Source of the DNA: Pristionchus mayeri
Lineage: Eukaryota > Nematoda > Chromadorea > Rhabditida > Neodiplogasteridae
Length of the DNA stretch: 64,000 bases
Assembly: GCA_036245805.1 (NCBI GenBank)
Contig: BTRK01000006.1
Location: 52,197,257 to 52,261,256, forward strand
Reading direction: 5' to 3'
Shown here: positions 14,560 to 29,400 of the stretch, one piece after another
How positions within the stretch are numbered: the first letter of the stretch is position 1
How the letters are laid out: each line of letters begins with the position of its first letter
The notes under the pieces: generated by a model
The model's input: the letters and a program-made list of their open reading frames with translations, nothing else
Database searches by the model: none
Told to the model about the DNA's origin: nothing
Program-made: the position numbers and the translations under genes

Positions 14560-15623
14560 TACCCGAAGATGAAATACCCGAAGATGTAATACCCGAAGAT
14601 GCAATACCCGAAGACGCTATACCCGAACATGGAATACCCGAAGATGAAATACCCGAAGATGTTATACCCGAAGATGTAATACCCGAAGACGCTATACCCG
14701 AAGATGTAATACCCGAAGATGAAATACCCGAAGATGTAATACCCGAAGACGCTATACCCGAAGATGAAATACCCGAAAATGAAATACCCGAAGATGAAAT
14801 ACCCGATTATGAAATACCCGAAGATGTAATACCCGAAGATGAAATACCCGATGATGTAATACCCGAAGATGCTATACCTGAAGATGTAATACCCGAAGAT
14901 GAAATACCCGAAGATGTAATACCCGAAGATGAAATACCCGATTATGAAATACCCGAAGATGTAATACCCGATTATGAAATACCCGAAGATGTAATACCCG
15001 AAGATGTAATACCCGAAGACGCTATACCCGAAGATGTAATACCCGAAGATGAAATACCCGAAGATGTAATACCCGAAGACGCTATACCCGAAGATGAAAT
15101 ACCCGAAAATGAAATACCCGAAGATGAAATACCCGATTATGAAATACCCGAAGATGTAATACCCGATTATGAAATACCCGAAGATGTAATACCCGAAGAT
15201 GTAATACCCGAAGACGCTATACCCGAAGATGTAATACCCGAAGATGAAATACCCGAAGATGTAATACCCGAAGACGCTATACTCGAAGATGAAATACCCG
15301 AAAATGAAATACCCGAAGATGTAATACACGAAGATGCTATACCCGAAGATGTAATACCCGAAGATGAAATACTCGATTATGAAATACCCGAAGATGTAAT
15401 ACCCGAAGATGAAATACCCGATTATGAAATACCCGAAGATGTAATACCCGATTATGAAATACCCGAAGATGTAATACCCGAAGATGTAATACCCGAAGAC
15501 GCTATACCCGAAGATGTAATACCCGAAGACGCTATACCCGAAGATGAAATACCCGAAAATGAAATACCCGAAGATCAAATACCCGATTATGAAATACCCG
15601 AAGATGTAATACCCGATTATGAA

Positions 15624-15902
15624 ATGCCCGAAGATGTAATACCCGAAGATGTAATACCCGAAGACGCTATACCCGAAGATGTAATACCCGAAGATGAAAT
15701 ACCCGAAGATGTAATACCCGAAGACGCTATACCCGAAGATGAAATACCCGAAAATGAAATACCCGAAGATGTAATACACGAAGATGAAATACCCGAAGAT
15801 GTAATACCCGAAGATGAAATAGCCGAAGATGTAATACACGAAGATGAAATACCCGAGGATGTAATACCCGAAGACGATATACCCGAAGATCCGAAGATGT
15901 AA
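15624..15902 (+). other. ATG-initiated pentapeptide reading block, 92 codons, probably not a gene
   Basis: An independent ATA-to-ATG change after a GATTATGAA unit opens the same acidic pentapeptide frame, which runs to the Pro-Lys-Met-stop at junction 15,888. Its surroundings are the same satellite on both sides. No feature supports expression. Confidence 0.12.
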
Positions 15903-16821
15903 TACCCGAAGACGCTATACCCGAAAATGGAATACCCGAAAATGAATTACCCGAAGATGTAATTCACGAAGATGAAATACCCGAAGATGAAATACCCGAA
16001 AATAAAATACCCGAAGATGTAATACACGAAGATGAAATACCCGAAGATGTAATACCCGAAGATGCTATACCCGAAGATGAAATACCCGAAAATGAAATAC
16101 CCGAAGATGAAATACCCGATTATGAAATACCCGAAGATGTAATACCCGATTATGAAATACCCGAAGATGTAATACCCGAAGATGTAATACCCGAAGACGC
16201 TATACCCGAAGATGTAATACCCGAAGATGAAATACCCGAAGATGTAATACCCGAAGACGCTATACCCGAAGATGAAATACCCGAAAATGAAATACCCGAA
16301 GATGAAATACCCGATTATGAAATACCCGAAGATGTAATACCCGATTATGAAATACCCGAAGATGTAATACCCGAAGATGTAATACCCGAAGACGCTATAC
16401 CCGAAGATGTAATACCCGAAGATGAAATACCCGATTATGAAATACCCGAAGATGCTATACCCGAAGATGAAATACCCGAAAATGAAATACCCGAAGATGA
16501 AATACCCGATTATGAAATACCCGAAGATGTAATACCCGAAGATGAAATACCCGATTATGAAATACCCGAAGATGTAATACCCGATTATGAAATACCCGAA
16601 AATGTAATACCCGAAGATGTAATACCCGAAGACGCTATACCCGAAGATGAAATACCCGAAAATGAAATACCCGAAGATGAAATACCCGATTATGAAATAC
16701 CCGAAGATGTAATACCCGATTATGAAATACCCGAAGATGTAATACCCGAAGATGTAATACCCGAAGACGCTATACCCGAAGATGTAATACCCGAAGATGA
16801 AATACCCGAAGATGTAATATC

Positions 16822-18504
16822 CGAAGACGCTATACCCGAAGATGAAATACCCGAAAATGAAATACCCGAAGATGTAATACACGAAGATGCTATACCCGAA
16901 GATGTAATACCCGAAGATGAAATACCCGAAGATGTAATACCCGAAGATGAAATACCCGATTATGAAATACCCGAAGATGTAATACCCGATTATGAAATAC
17001 CCGAAGATGTAATACCCGAAGACCCGAAGATCCGAAGATGTAATACCCGAATGAAATACCCGAAGATGTAATACCCGAAGACCCGAAGATCCGAAGATGT
17101 AATACCCGAAGATGCTATACCCGAAGATGTAATACCCGAAGATGTAATACACGAAGATGCTATACCCGAAGATGTAATACCCGAAGATGAAATACCCGAA
17201 GATGTAATACCCGAAGATGATATACCCGATTATGAAATATCCGAAGATGTAATACCCGATTATGAAATACCCGAGGATGTAATACCCGAAGACGATATAC
17301 CCGAAGATCCGAAGATGTAATACCCGAAGATGCTATACCCGAAGATGTAATACCCAAAGACGCAATACCCGAAGACGCTATACCCGAAGATGTAATACCC
17401 GAAGATGAAATACCCGAAGATGTAATACCCGAAGATGAAATACCCGATTATGAAATACCCGAAGATGTAATACCCGAAGATGTAATACCCGAAGACGCTA
17501 TACCCGAAGATGTAATACCCGAAGATGAAATACCCGAAGATGTAATACCCGAAGACGCTATACCCGAAGATGAAATACCCGAAAATGAAATACCCGAAGA
17601 TGTAATACACGAAGATGAAATACCCGAAGATGTAATACCCGAACATGGAATACCCGAAAACGCTATACCCGAGATGTAATACCCGAAGATGTAATACACG
17701 AAGATGAAATACCCGATTCTGAAATACCCGAAGATGAAATACCCGATTATGAAATACCCGAAGACGTAATACCCGAAGATGTAATACCCGAAGACGCTAT
17801 ACCCGAAGATGTAATACCCGAAGATGAAATACCCGAAGATGTAATACCCGAAGACGCTATACCCGAAGATGAAATACCCGAAAATGAAATACCCGAAGAT
17901 GTAATACACGAAGATGAAATACCCGAAGATGTAATACCCGAAGATGAAATACCCGAAGATGTAATACCCGAAGACGCTATACCCGAAGATGAAATACCCG
18001 AAAATGAAATACCCGAAGATGTAATACCCGAAGATGCAATACCCGAAGATGAAATACCCGAAGATGTAATACCCGAAGATGCAATACCCGAAGATGAAAT
18101 ACCCGAAGATGAAATACCCGAAGATGTAATACCCGAAGATGAAATACCCGATTATGAAATACCCGAAGATGTAATACCCGAAGATGAAATACCCGATTAT
18201 GAAATACCCGAAGATGTAATACCCGATTATGAAATACCCGAAGATGTAATACCCGAAGATGTAATACCCGAAGACGCTATACCCGAAGATGTAATACCCG
18301 AAGACGCTATACCCGAAGATGAAATACCCGAAAATGAAATACCCGAAGATCAAATACCCGATTATGAAATACCCGAAGATGTAATACCCGATTATGAAAT
18401 ACCCGAAGATGTAATACCCGAAGATGTAATACCCGAAGACGCTATACCCGAAGATGTAATACCCGAAGATGAAATACCCGAAGATGTAATACCCGAAGAT
18501 GAAA
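16822..18504. repeat. Segmental duplication E, copy 1
   Basis: It matches 19,776-21,458 at offset 2,954, including the 90-bp cassette (17,015/19,969), junction 17,306/20,260 and the CCCGAGATG landmark (17,668/20,622). A few single-base differences were seen: ATACAC versus ATACCC near 17,697/20,651, GACGTA versus GATGTA near 17,764/20,718, and CCCGAA versus CCCAAA near 18,450/21,404. Confidence 0.75.
17015..17104. repeat. 90-bp phase-restoring cassette, copy 1
   Basis: Order: a 31-bp double-insertion unit (GAAGACCCGAAGATCCG core), a 13-bp unit (CCCGAATGAAATA, 2 bp short), a normal 15-bp unit and a second 31-bp unit. 31+13+15+31 = 90, which is exactly six units, so the array leaves the cassette in its original phase. 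The + pentapeptide frame still meets a TAA inside it. Confidence 0.85.
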
Positions 18505-19371
18505 TACCCGATTATGAAATACCCGAAGATGTAATACCCGATTATGAAATACCCGAAGATGTAATACCCGAAGACCCGAAGATCCGAAGATGTAATACCC
18601 GAATGAAATACCCGAAGATGTAATACCCGAAGATGAAATACCCGATTATGAAATATCCGAAGATGTAATACCCGATTATGAAATACCCGAGGATGTAATA
18701 CCCGAAGACGATATACCCGAAGATCCGAAGATGTAATACCCGAAGATGCTATACCCGAAGATGTAATACCCAAAGACGCAATACCCGAAGACGCTATACC
18801 CGAAGATGAAATACCCGAAAATGAAATACCCGAAGATGTAATACACGAAGATGCTATACCCGAAGATGTAATACCCGAAGATGAAATACCCGAAGATGTA
18901 ATACCCGAAGATGAAATACCCGATTATGAAATACCCGAAGATGTAATACCCGATTATGAAATACCCGAAGATGTAATACCCGAAGACCCGAAGATCCGAA
19001 GATGTAATACCCGAATGAAATACCCGAAGATGTAATACCCGAAGACCCGAAGATCCGAAGATGTAATACCCGAAGATGCTATACCCGAAGATGTAATACC
19101 CGAAGATGTAATACACGAAGATGCTATACCCGAAGATGTAATACCCGAAGATGAAATACCCGAAGATGTAATACCCGAAGATGAAATACCCGATTATGAA
19201 ATATCCGAAGATGTAATACCCGATTATGAAATACCCGAGGATGTAATACCCGAAGACGATATACCCGAAGATCCGAAGATGTAATACCCGAAGATGCTAT
19301 ACCCGAAGATGTAATACCCAAAGACGCAATACCCGAAGACGCTATACCCGAAGATGTAATACCCGAAGATG
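18370..19371. repeat. Tandem duplication F (990-bp period), copy 1
   Basis: It matches 19,360-20,361 at offset exactly 990, including junctions 18,581/19,571, 18,722/19,712, 18,993/19,983, 19,052/20,042 and 19,270/20,260. No difference was noticed by eye. The copies are head to tail. Confidence 0.82.
18979..19068. repeat. 90-bp cassette, copy 2
   Basis: Same order of 31, 13, 15 and 31 bp as at 17,015. It belongs to duplication F copy 1. A shorter relative with only the first double insertion and the 13-bp unit lies at 18,567. Confidence 0.82.
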
Positions 19372-20361
19372 TAATACCCGATTATGAAATACCCGAAGAT
19401 GTAATACCCGAAGATGTAATACCCGAAGACGCTATACCCGAAGATGTAATACCCGAAGATGAAATACCCGAAGATGTAATACCCGAAGATGAAATACCCG
19501 ATTATGAAATACCCGAAGATGTAATACCCGATTATGAAATACCCGAAGATGTAATACCCGAAGACCCGAAGATCCGAAGATGTAATACCCGAATGAAATA
19601 CCCGAAGATGTAATACCCGAAGATGAAATACCCGATTATGAAATATCCGAAGATGTAATACCCGATTATGAAATACCCGAGGATGTAATACCCGAAGACG
19701 ATATACCCGAAGATCCGAAGATGTAATACCCGAAGATGCTATACCCGAAGATGTAATACCCAAAGACGCAATACCCGAAGACGCTATACCCGAAGATGAA
19801 ATACCCGAAAATGAAATACCCGAAGATGTAATACACGAAGATGCTATACCCGAAGATGTAATACCCGAAGATGAAATACCCGAAGATGTAATACCCGAAG
19901 ATGAAATACCCGATTATGAAATACCCGAAGATGTAATACCCGATTATGAAATACCCGAAGATGTAATACCCGAAGACCCGAAGATCCGAAGATGTAATAC
20001 CCGAATGAAATACCCGAAGATGTAATACCCGAAGACCCGAAGATCCGAAGATGTAATACCCGAAGATGCTATACCCGAAGATGTAATACCCGAAGATGTA
20101 ATACACGAAGATGCTATACCCGAAGATGTAATACCCGAAGATGAAATACCCGAAGATGTAATACCCGAAGATGAAATACCCGATTATGAAATATCCGAAG
20201 ATGTAATACCCGATTATGAAATACCCGAGGATGTAATACCCGAAGACGATATACCCGAAGATCCGAAGATGTAATACCCGAAGATGCTATACCCGAAGAT
20301 GTAATACCCAAAGACGCAATACCCGAAGACGCTATACCCGAAGATGTAATACCCGAAGATG
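19360..20361. repeat. Tandem duplication F (990-bp period), copy 2
   Basis: Second copy of 18,370-19,371. It diverges at about 20,362, where a GAA unit replaces a GTA unit. It overlaps duplication E copy 2, so E and F share history. Confidence 0.82.
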
Positions 20362-21458
20362 AAATACCCGAAGATGTAATACCCGAAGATGAAATACCCG
20401 ATTATGAAATACCCGAAGATGTAATACCCGAAGATGTAATACCCGAAGACGCTATACCCGAAGATGTAATACCCGAAGATGAAATACCCGAAGATGTAAT
20501 ACCCGAAGACGCTATACCCGAAGATGAAATACCCGAAAATGAAATACCCGAAGATGTAATACACGAAGATGAAATACCCGAAGATGTAATACCCGAACAT
20601 GGAATACCCGAAAACGCTATACCCGAGATGTAATACCCGAAGATGTAATACCCGAAGATGAAATACCCGATTCTGAAATACCCGAAGATGAAATACCCGA
20701 TTATGAAATACCCGAAGATGTAATACCCGAAGATGTAATACCCGAAGACGCTATACCCGAAGATGTAATACCCGAAGATGAAATACCCGAAGATGTAATA
20801 CCCGAAGACGCTATACCCGAAGATGAAATACCCGAAAATGAAATACCCGAAGATGTAATACACGAAGATGAAATACCCGAAGATGTAATACCCGAAGATG
20901 AAATACCCGAAGATGTAATACCCGAAGACGCTATACCCGAAGATGAAATACCCGAAAATGAAATACCCGAAGATGTAATACCCGAAGATGCAATACCCGA
21001 AGATGAAATACCCGAAGATGTAATACCCGAAGATGCAATACCCGAAGATGAAATACCCGAAGATGAAATACCCGAAGATGTAATACCCGAAGATGAAATA
21101 CCCGATTATGAAATACCCGAAGATGTAATACCCGAAGATGAAATACCCGATTATGAAATACCCGAAGATGTAATACCCGATTATGAAATACCCGAAGATG
21201 TAATACCCGAAGATGTAATACCCGAAGACGCTATACCCGAAGATGTAATACCCGAAGACGCTATACCCGAAGATGAAATACCCGAAAATGAAATACCCGA
21301 AGATCAAATACCCGATTATGAAATACCCGAAGATGTAATACCCGATTATGAAATACCCGAAGATGTAATACCCGAAGATGTAATACCCGAAGACGCTATA
21401 CCCAAAGATGTAATACCCGAAGATGAAATACCCGAAGATGTAATACCCGAAGACGCTA
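19776..21458. repeat. Segmental duplication E, copy 2
   Basis: Second copy of 16,822-18,504 with a few substitutions, so it is somewhat older than the apparently identical pairs, or less homogenised. Confidence 0.75.
19969..20058. repeat. 90-bp cassette, copy 3
   Basis: Same structure, 990 bp after copy 2. The shorter relative recurs at 19,557. Confidence 0.82.
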
Positions 21459-22530
21459 TACCCGAAGATGAAATACCCGAAAATGAAATACCCGAAGATG
21501 TAATACACGAAGATGAAATACCCGAAGATGTAATACCCGAAGATGAAATAGCCGAAGATGTAATACACGAAGATGAAATACCCGAGGATGTAATACCCGA
21601 AGACGATATACCCGAAGATCCGAAGATGTAATACCCGAAGACGCTATACCCGAACATGGAATACCCGAAAATGAATTACCCGAAGATGTAATACACGAAG
21701 ATGAAATACCCGAAGATGAAATACCCGAAAATAAAATACCCGAAGATGTAATACACGAAGATGAAATACCCGAAGATGTAATACCCGAAGATGCTATACC
21801 CGAAGATGAAATACCCGAAAATGAAATACCCGAAGATGAAATACCCGATTATGAAATACCCGAAGATGTAATACCCGATTATGAAATACCCGAAGATGTA
21901 ATACCCGAAGATGTAATACCCGAAGACGCTATACCCGAAGATGTAATACCCGAAGATGAAATACCCGAAGATGTAATACCTGAAGACGCTATACCCGAAG
22001 ATGAAATACCCGAAAATGAAATACCCGAAGATGAAATACCCGATTATGAAATACCCGAAGATGTAATACCCGATTATGAAATACCCGAAGATGTAATACC
22101 CGAAGATGAAATACCCGATTGTGAAATACCCGAAGATGTAATACCCGAAGATGAAATACCCGATTATGAAATACCCGAAGATGTAATACCCGATTATGAA
22201 ATACCCGAAGATGTAATACCCGAAGATGTAATACCCGAAGACGCTATACCCGAAGATGTAATACCCGAAGACGCTATACCCGAAGATGAAATACCCGAAA
22301 ATGAAATACCCGAAGATCAAATACCCGATTATGAAATACCCAAAGATGTAATACCCGAAGATGTAATACCCGAAGATGAAATACCCGATTATGAAATACC
22401 CGAAGATGTAATACCCGAAGATGAAATACCCGATTATGAAATACCCGAAGATGTAATACCCGATTATGAAATACCCGAAGATGTAATACCCGAAGATGAA
22501 ATATCCGATAATGAAATACCCGAAGATGTA

Positions 22531-25500
22531 ATACCCGAAGATGAAATACCCGATTATGAAATACCCGAAGATGTAATACCCGATTATGAAATACCCGAAG
22601 ATGTAATACCCGAAGATGTAATACCCGAAGACGCTATACCCGAAGATGTAATACCCGAAGACGCTATACCCGAAGATGAAATACCCGAAAATGAAATACC
22701 CGAAGATCAAATACCCGATTATGAAATACCCGAAGATGTAATACCCGATTATGAAATACCCGAAGATGTAATACCCGAAGATGTAATACCCGAAGACGCT
22801 ATACCCGAAGATGTAATACCCGAAGATGAAATACCCGAAGATGTAATACCCGAAGACGCTATACCCGAAGATGAAATACCCGAAAATGAAATACCCGAAG
22901 ATGTAATACACGAAGATGAAATACCCGAAGATGTAATACCCGAAGATGAAATAGCCGAAGATGTAATACACGAAGATGAAATACCCGAGGATGTAATACC
23001 CGAAGACGATATACCCGAAGATCCGAAGATGTAATACCCGAAGACGCTATACCCGAACATGGAATACCCGAAAATGAATTACCCGAAGATGTAATACACG
23101 AAGATGAAATACCCGAAGATGAAATACCCGAAAATAAAATACCCGAAGATGTAATACACGAAGATGAAATACCCGAAGATGTAATACCCGAAGATGCTAT
23201 ACCCGAAGATGAAATACCCGAAAATGAAATACCCGAAGATGAAATACCCGATTATGAAATACCCGAAGATGTAATACCCGATTATGTAATACCCGAAGAT
23301 GTAATACCCGAAGACGCTATACCCGAAGATGTAATACCCGAAGATGAAATACCCGAAGATGTAATACCTGAAGACGCTATACCCGAAGATGAAATACCCG
23401 AAAATGAAATACCCGAAGATGAAATACCCGATTATGAAATACCCGAAGATGTAATACCCGATTATGAAATACCCGAAGATGTAATACCCGAAGATGAAAT
23501 ACCCGATTATGAAATACCCGAAGATGTAATACCCGATTATGAAATACCCGAAGATGTAATACCCGAAGATGTAATACCCGAAGACGCTATACCCGAAGAT
23601 GTAATACCCGAAGACGCTATACCCGAAGATGAAATACCCGAAAATGAAATACCCGAAGATCAAATACCCGATTATGAAATACCCGAAGATGTAATACCCG
23701 AAGATGTAATACCCGATGATGAAATACCCGATTATGAAATACCCGAAGATGTAATACCCGAAGATGAAATACCCGATTATGAAATACCCGAAGATGTAAT
23801 ACCCGATTATGAAATACCCGAAGATGTAATACCCGAAGATGAAATATCCGATTATGAAATACCCGAAGATGTAATACCCGAAGATGAAATACCCGATTAT
23901 GAAATACCCGAAGATGTAATACCCGATTATGAAATACCCGAAGATGTAATACCCGAAGATGTAATACCCGAAGACGCTATACCCGAAGATGTAATACCCG
24001 AAGACGCTATACCCGAAGATGAAATACCCGAAAATGAAATACCCGAAGATCAAATACCCGATTATGAAATACCCGAAGATGTAATACCCGATTATGAAAT
24101 ACCCGAAGATGTAATACCTGAAGACGCTATACCCGAAGATGAAATACCCGAAAATGAAATACCCGAAGATGAAATACCCGATTATGAAATACCCGAAGAT
24201 GTAATACCCGATTATGAAATACCCGATTATGAAATACCCGAAGATGTAATACCCGATTATGAAATACCCGAAGATGTAATACCCGAAGATGTAATACCCG
24301 AAGACGCTATACCCGAAGATGTAATACCCGAAGACGCTATACCCGAAGATGAAATACCCGAAAATGAAATACCCGAAGATCAAATACCCGATTATGAAAT
24401 ACCCGAAGATGTAATACCCGAGGATGTAATACCCGAAGATGAAATACCCGATTATGAAATACCCGAAGATGTAATACCCGAAGATGAAATACCCGATTAT
24501 GAAATACCCGAAGATGTAATACCCGATTATGAAATACCCGAAGATGTAATACCCGAAGATGAAATATCCGATTATGAAATACCCGAAGATGTAACACCCG
24601 AAGATGAAATACCCGATTATGAAATACCCGAAGATGTAATACCCGATTATGAAATACCCGAAGATGTAATACCCGAAGATGTAATACCCGAAGACGCTAT
24701 ACCCGAAGATGTAATACCCGAAGACGCTATACCCGAAGATGAAATACCCGAAAATGAAATACCCGAAGATGAAATACCCGATTATGAAATACCCGAAGAT
24801 GTAATACCCGATTATGAAATACCCGAAGATGTAATACCCGAAGATGTAATACCCGAAGATGAAATACCCGAAGATGAAATACCCGATTATGAAATACCCG
24901 AAGATGTAATACCCGAAGATGAAATACCCGATTATGAAATACCCGAAGATGTAATACCCGAAGATGTAATACCCGAAGACGCTATACCCGAAGATGAAAT
25001 ACCCGAAAATGAAATACCCGAAGATGAAATACCCGATTATGAAATACCGGAAGATGTAATACCCGATTATGAAATACCCGAAGATGTAATACCCGAAGAT
25101 GTAATACCCGAAGATGAAATACCCGAAGATGTAATACCCGAAGATGAAATACCCGATTATGAAATACCCGAAGATGTAATACCCGATTATGAAATACCCG
25201 AAGATGTAATACCCGAAGACGCTATACCCGAAGATGAAATACCCGAAAATGAAATACCCGAAGATCAAATACCCGATTATGAAATACCCGAAGATGTAAT
25301 ACCCGATTATGAAATACCCGAAGATGTAATACCCGAAGATGTAATACCCGAAGACGCTATACCCGAAGATGTAATACCCGAAGATGAAATACCCGAAGAT
25401 GTAATACCCGAAGACGCTATACCCGAAGATGAAATACCCGAAAATGAAATACCCGAAGATGTAATACACGAAGATGAAATACCCGAAGATGTAATACCCG

Positions 25501-26456
25501 AAGATGAAATAGCCGAAGATGTAATACACGAAGATGAAATACCCGAGGATGTAATACCCGAAGACGATATACCCGAAGATCCGAAGATGTAATACCCGAA
25601 GACGCTATACCCGAACATGGAATACCCGAAAATGAATTACCCGAAGATGTAATACACGAAGATGAAATACCCGAAGATGAAATACCCGAAAATAAAATAC
25701 CCGAAGATGTAATACACGAAGATGAAATACCCGAAGATGTAATACCCGAAGATGCTATACCCGAAGATGAAATACCCGAAAATGAAATACCCGAAGATGA
25801 AATACCCGATTATGAAATACCCGAAGATGTAATACCCGATTATGAAATACCCGAAGATGTAATACCCGAAGATGTAATACCCGAAGACGCTATACCCGAA
25901 GATGTAATACCCGAAGATGAAATACCCGAAGATGTAATACCCGAAGACGCTATACCCGAAGATGAAATACCCGAAAATGAAATACCCGAAGATGAAATAC
26001 CCGATTATGAAATACCCGAAGATGTAATACCCGATTATGAAATACCCGAAGATGTAATACCCGAAGATGTAATACCCGAAGACGCTATACCCGAAGATGT
26101 AATACCCGAAGATGAAATACCCGATTATGAAATACCCGAAGATGCTATACCCGAAGATGAAATACCCGAAAATGAAATACCCGAAGATGAAATACCCGAT
26201 TATGAAATACCCGAAGATGTAATACCCGAAGATGAAATACCCGATTATGAAATACCCGAAGATGTAATACCCGATTATGAAATACCCGAAGATGTAATAC
26301 CCGAAGATGTAATACCCGAAGACGCTATACCCGAAGATGAAATACCCGAAAATGAAATACCCGAAGATGAAATACCCGATTATGAAATACCCGAAGATGT
26401 AATACCCGATTATGAAATACCCGAAGATGTAATACCCGAAGATGTAATACCCGAAG
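22531..26456. repeat. Tandem duplication G (3,826-bp period), copy 1
   Basis: About 3.93 kb matching 26,357-30,282 at offset 3,826. Shared markers are junctions 23,020/26,846 and 25,578/29,404, a GTAACACCC unit (about 24,594/28,420), CCGGAA (about 25,047/28,873), and CGATGATGAA (about 23,714/27,540). No differences were noticed. A partial third copy lies at 31,194-33,452. Confidence 0.85.
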
Positions 26457-29400
26457 ACGCTATACCCGAAGATGTAATACCCGAAGACGCTATACCCGAA
26501 GATGAAATACCCGAAAATGAAATACCCGAAGATCAAATACCCGATTATGAAATACCCGAAGATGTAATACCCGATTATGAAATACCCGAAGATGTAATAC
26601 CCGAAGATGTAATACCCGAAGACGCTATACCCGAAGATGTAATACCCGAAGATGAAATACCCGAAGATGTAATACCCGAAGACGCTATACCCGAAGATGA
26701 AATACCCGAAAATGAAATACCCGAAGATGTAATACACGAAGATGAAATACCCGAAGATGTAATACCCGAAGATGAAATAGCCGAAGATGTAATACACGAA
26801 GATGAAATACCCGAGGATGTAATACCCGAAGACGATATACCCGAAGATCCGAAGATGTAATACCCGAAGACGCTATACCCGAACATGGAATACCCGAAAA
26901 TGAATTACCCGAAGATGTAATACACGAAGATGAAATACCCGAAGATGAAATACCCGAAAATAAAATACCCGAAGATGTAATACACGAAGATGAAATACCC
27001 GAAGATGTAATACCCGAAGATGCTATACCCGAAGATGAAATACCCGAAAATGAAATACCCGAAGATGAAATACCCGATTATGAAATACCCGAAGATGTAA
27101 TACCCGATTATGTAATACCCGAAGATGTAATACCCGAAGACGCTATACCCGAAGATGTAATACCCGAAGATGAAATACCCGAAGATGTAATACCTGAAGA
27201 CGCTATACCCGAAGATGAAATACCCGAAAATGAAATACCCGAAGATGAAATACCCGATTATGAAATACCCGAAGATGTAATACCCGATTATGAAATACCC
27301 GAAGATGTAATACCCGAAGATGAAATACCCGATTATGAAATACCCGAAGATGTAATACCCGATTATGAAATACCCGAAGATGTAATACCCGAAGATGTAA
27401 TACCCGAAGACGCTATACCCGAAGATGTAATACCCGAAGACGCTATACCCGAAGATGAAATACCCGAAAATGAAATACCCGAAGATCAAATACCCGATTA
27501 TGAAATACCCGAAGATGTAATACCCGAAGATGTAATACCCGATGATGAAATACCCGATTATGAAATACCCGAAGATGTAATACCCGAAGATGAAATACCC
27601 GATTATGAAATACCCGAAGATGTAATACCCGATTATGAAATACCCGAAGATGTAATACCCGAAGATGAAATATCCGATTATGAAATACCCGAAGATGTAA
27701 TACCCGAAGATGAAATACCCGATTATGAAATACCCGAAGATGTAATACCCGATTATGAAATACCCGAAGATGTAATACCCGAAGATGTAATACCCGAAGA
27801 CGCTATACCCGAAGATGTAATACCCGAAGACGCTATACCCGAAGATGAAATACCCGAAAATGAAATACCCGAAGATCAAATACCCGATTATGAAATACCC
27901 GAAGATGTAATACCCGATTATGAAATACCCGAAGATGTAATACCTGAAGACGCTATACCCGAAGATGAAATACCCGAAAATGAAATACCCGAAGATGAAA
28001 TACCCGATTATGAAATACCCGAAGATGTAATACCCGATTATGAAATACCCGATTATGAAATACCCGAAGATGTAATACCCGATTATGAAATACCCGAAGA
28101 TGTAATACCCGAAGATGTAATACCCGAAGACGCTATACCCGAAGATGTAATACCCGAAGACGCTATACCCGAAGATGAAATACCCGAAAATGAAATACCC
28201 GAAGATCAAATACCCGATTATGAAATACCCGAAGATGTAATACCCGAGGATGTAATACCCGAAGATGAAATACCCGATTATGAAATACCCGAAGATGTAA
28301 TACCCGAAGATGAAATACCCGATTATGAAATACCCGAAGATGTAATACCCGATTATGAAATACCCGAAGATGTAATACCCGAAGATGAAATATCCGATTA
28401 TGAAATACCCGAAGATGTAACACCCGAAGATGAAATACCCGATTATGAAATACCCGAAGATGTAATACCCGATTATGAAATACCCGAAGATGTAATACCC
28501 GAAGATGTAATACCCGAAGACGCTATACCCGAAGATGTAATACCCGAAGACGCTATACCCGAAGATGAAATACCCGAAAATGAAATACCCGAAGATGAAA
28601 TACCCGATTATGAAATACCCGAAGATGTAATACCCGATTATGAAATACCCGAAGATGTAATACCCGAAGATGTAATACCCGAAGATGAAATACCCGAAGA
28701 TGAAATACCCGATTATGAAATACCCGAAGATGTAATACCCGAAGATGAAATACCCGATTATGAAATACCCGAAGATGTAATACCCGAAGATGTAATACCC
28801 GAAGACGCTATACCCGAAGATGAAATACCCGAAAATGAAATACCCGAAGATGAAATACCCGATTATGAAATACCGGAAGATGTAATACCCGATTATGAAA
28901 TACCCGAAGATGTAATACCCGAAGATGTAATACCCGAAGATGAAATACCCGAAGATGTAATACCCGAAGATGAAATACCCGATTATGAAATACCCGAAGA
29001 TGTAATACCCGATTATGAAATACCCGAAGATGTAATACCCGAAGACGCTATACCCGAAGATGAAATACCCGAAAATGAAATACCCGAAGATCAAATACCC
29101 GATTATGAAATACCCGAAGATGTAATACCCGATTATGAAATACCCGAAGATGTAATACCCGAAGATGTAATACCCGAAGACGCTATACCCGAAGATGTAA
29201 TACCCGAAGATGAAATACCCGAAGATGTAATACCCGAAGACGCTATACCCGAAGATGAAATACCCGAAAATGAAATACCCGAAGATGTAATACACGAAGA
29301 TGAAATACCCGAAGATGTAATACCCGAAGATGAAATAGCCGAAGATGTAATACACGAAGATGAAATACCCGAGGATGTAATACCCGAAGACGATATACCC

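Larger units (their letters stand above)
3475..14560. repeat. Array domain 2: GCA / AAACCC / EHG-rich units
   Basis: This domain is marked by frequent ATACCCGAAGATGCA units, by units starting AAACCC (from GATGAAAAACCC), by ATACCCGAACATGGA and by occasional ATACGC or ATAACC units. GATTAT units are confined to the duplicated pieces near 7.5-8, 10-11.5 and 13.7-14.3 kb. The AAACCC variant is not seen after about 13.2 kb. A local 270-bp (18-unit) repeat is visible from the ATACGC units at about 12,660 and 12,930. The boundary is compositional and approximate. Confidence 0.75.
15888..20265. repeat. 8-bp insertion units, group 3 (densest cluster)
   Basis: GATCCG starts at 15,888; 17,029; 17,088; 17,306; 18,581; 18,722; 18,993; 19,052; 19,270; 19,571; 19,712; 19,983; 20,042; 20,260. 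Seven of them (17,029; 17,088; 18,581; 18,993; 19,052; 19,571; 19,983, plus 20,042) are double insertions with the core GAAGACCCGAAGATCCG (16 extra bp). Confidence 0.88.
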
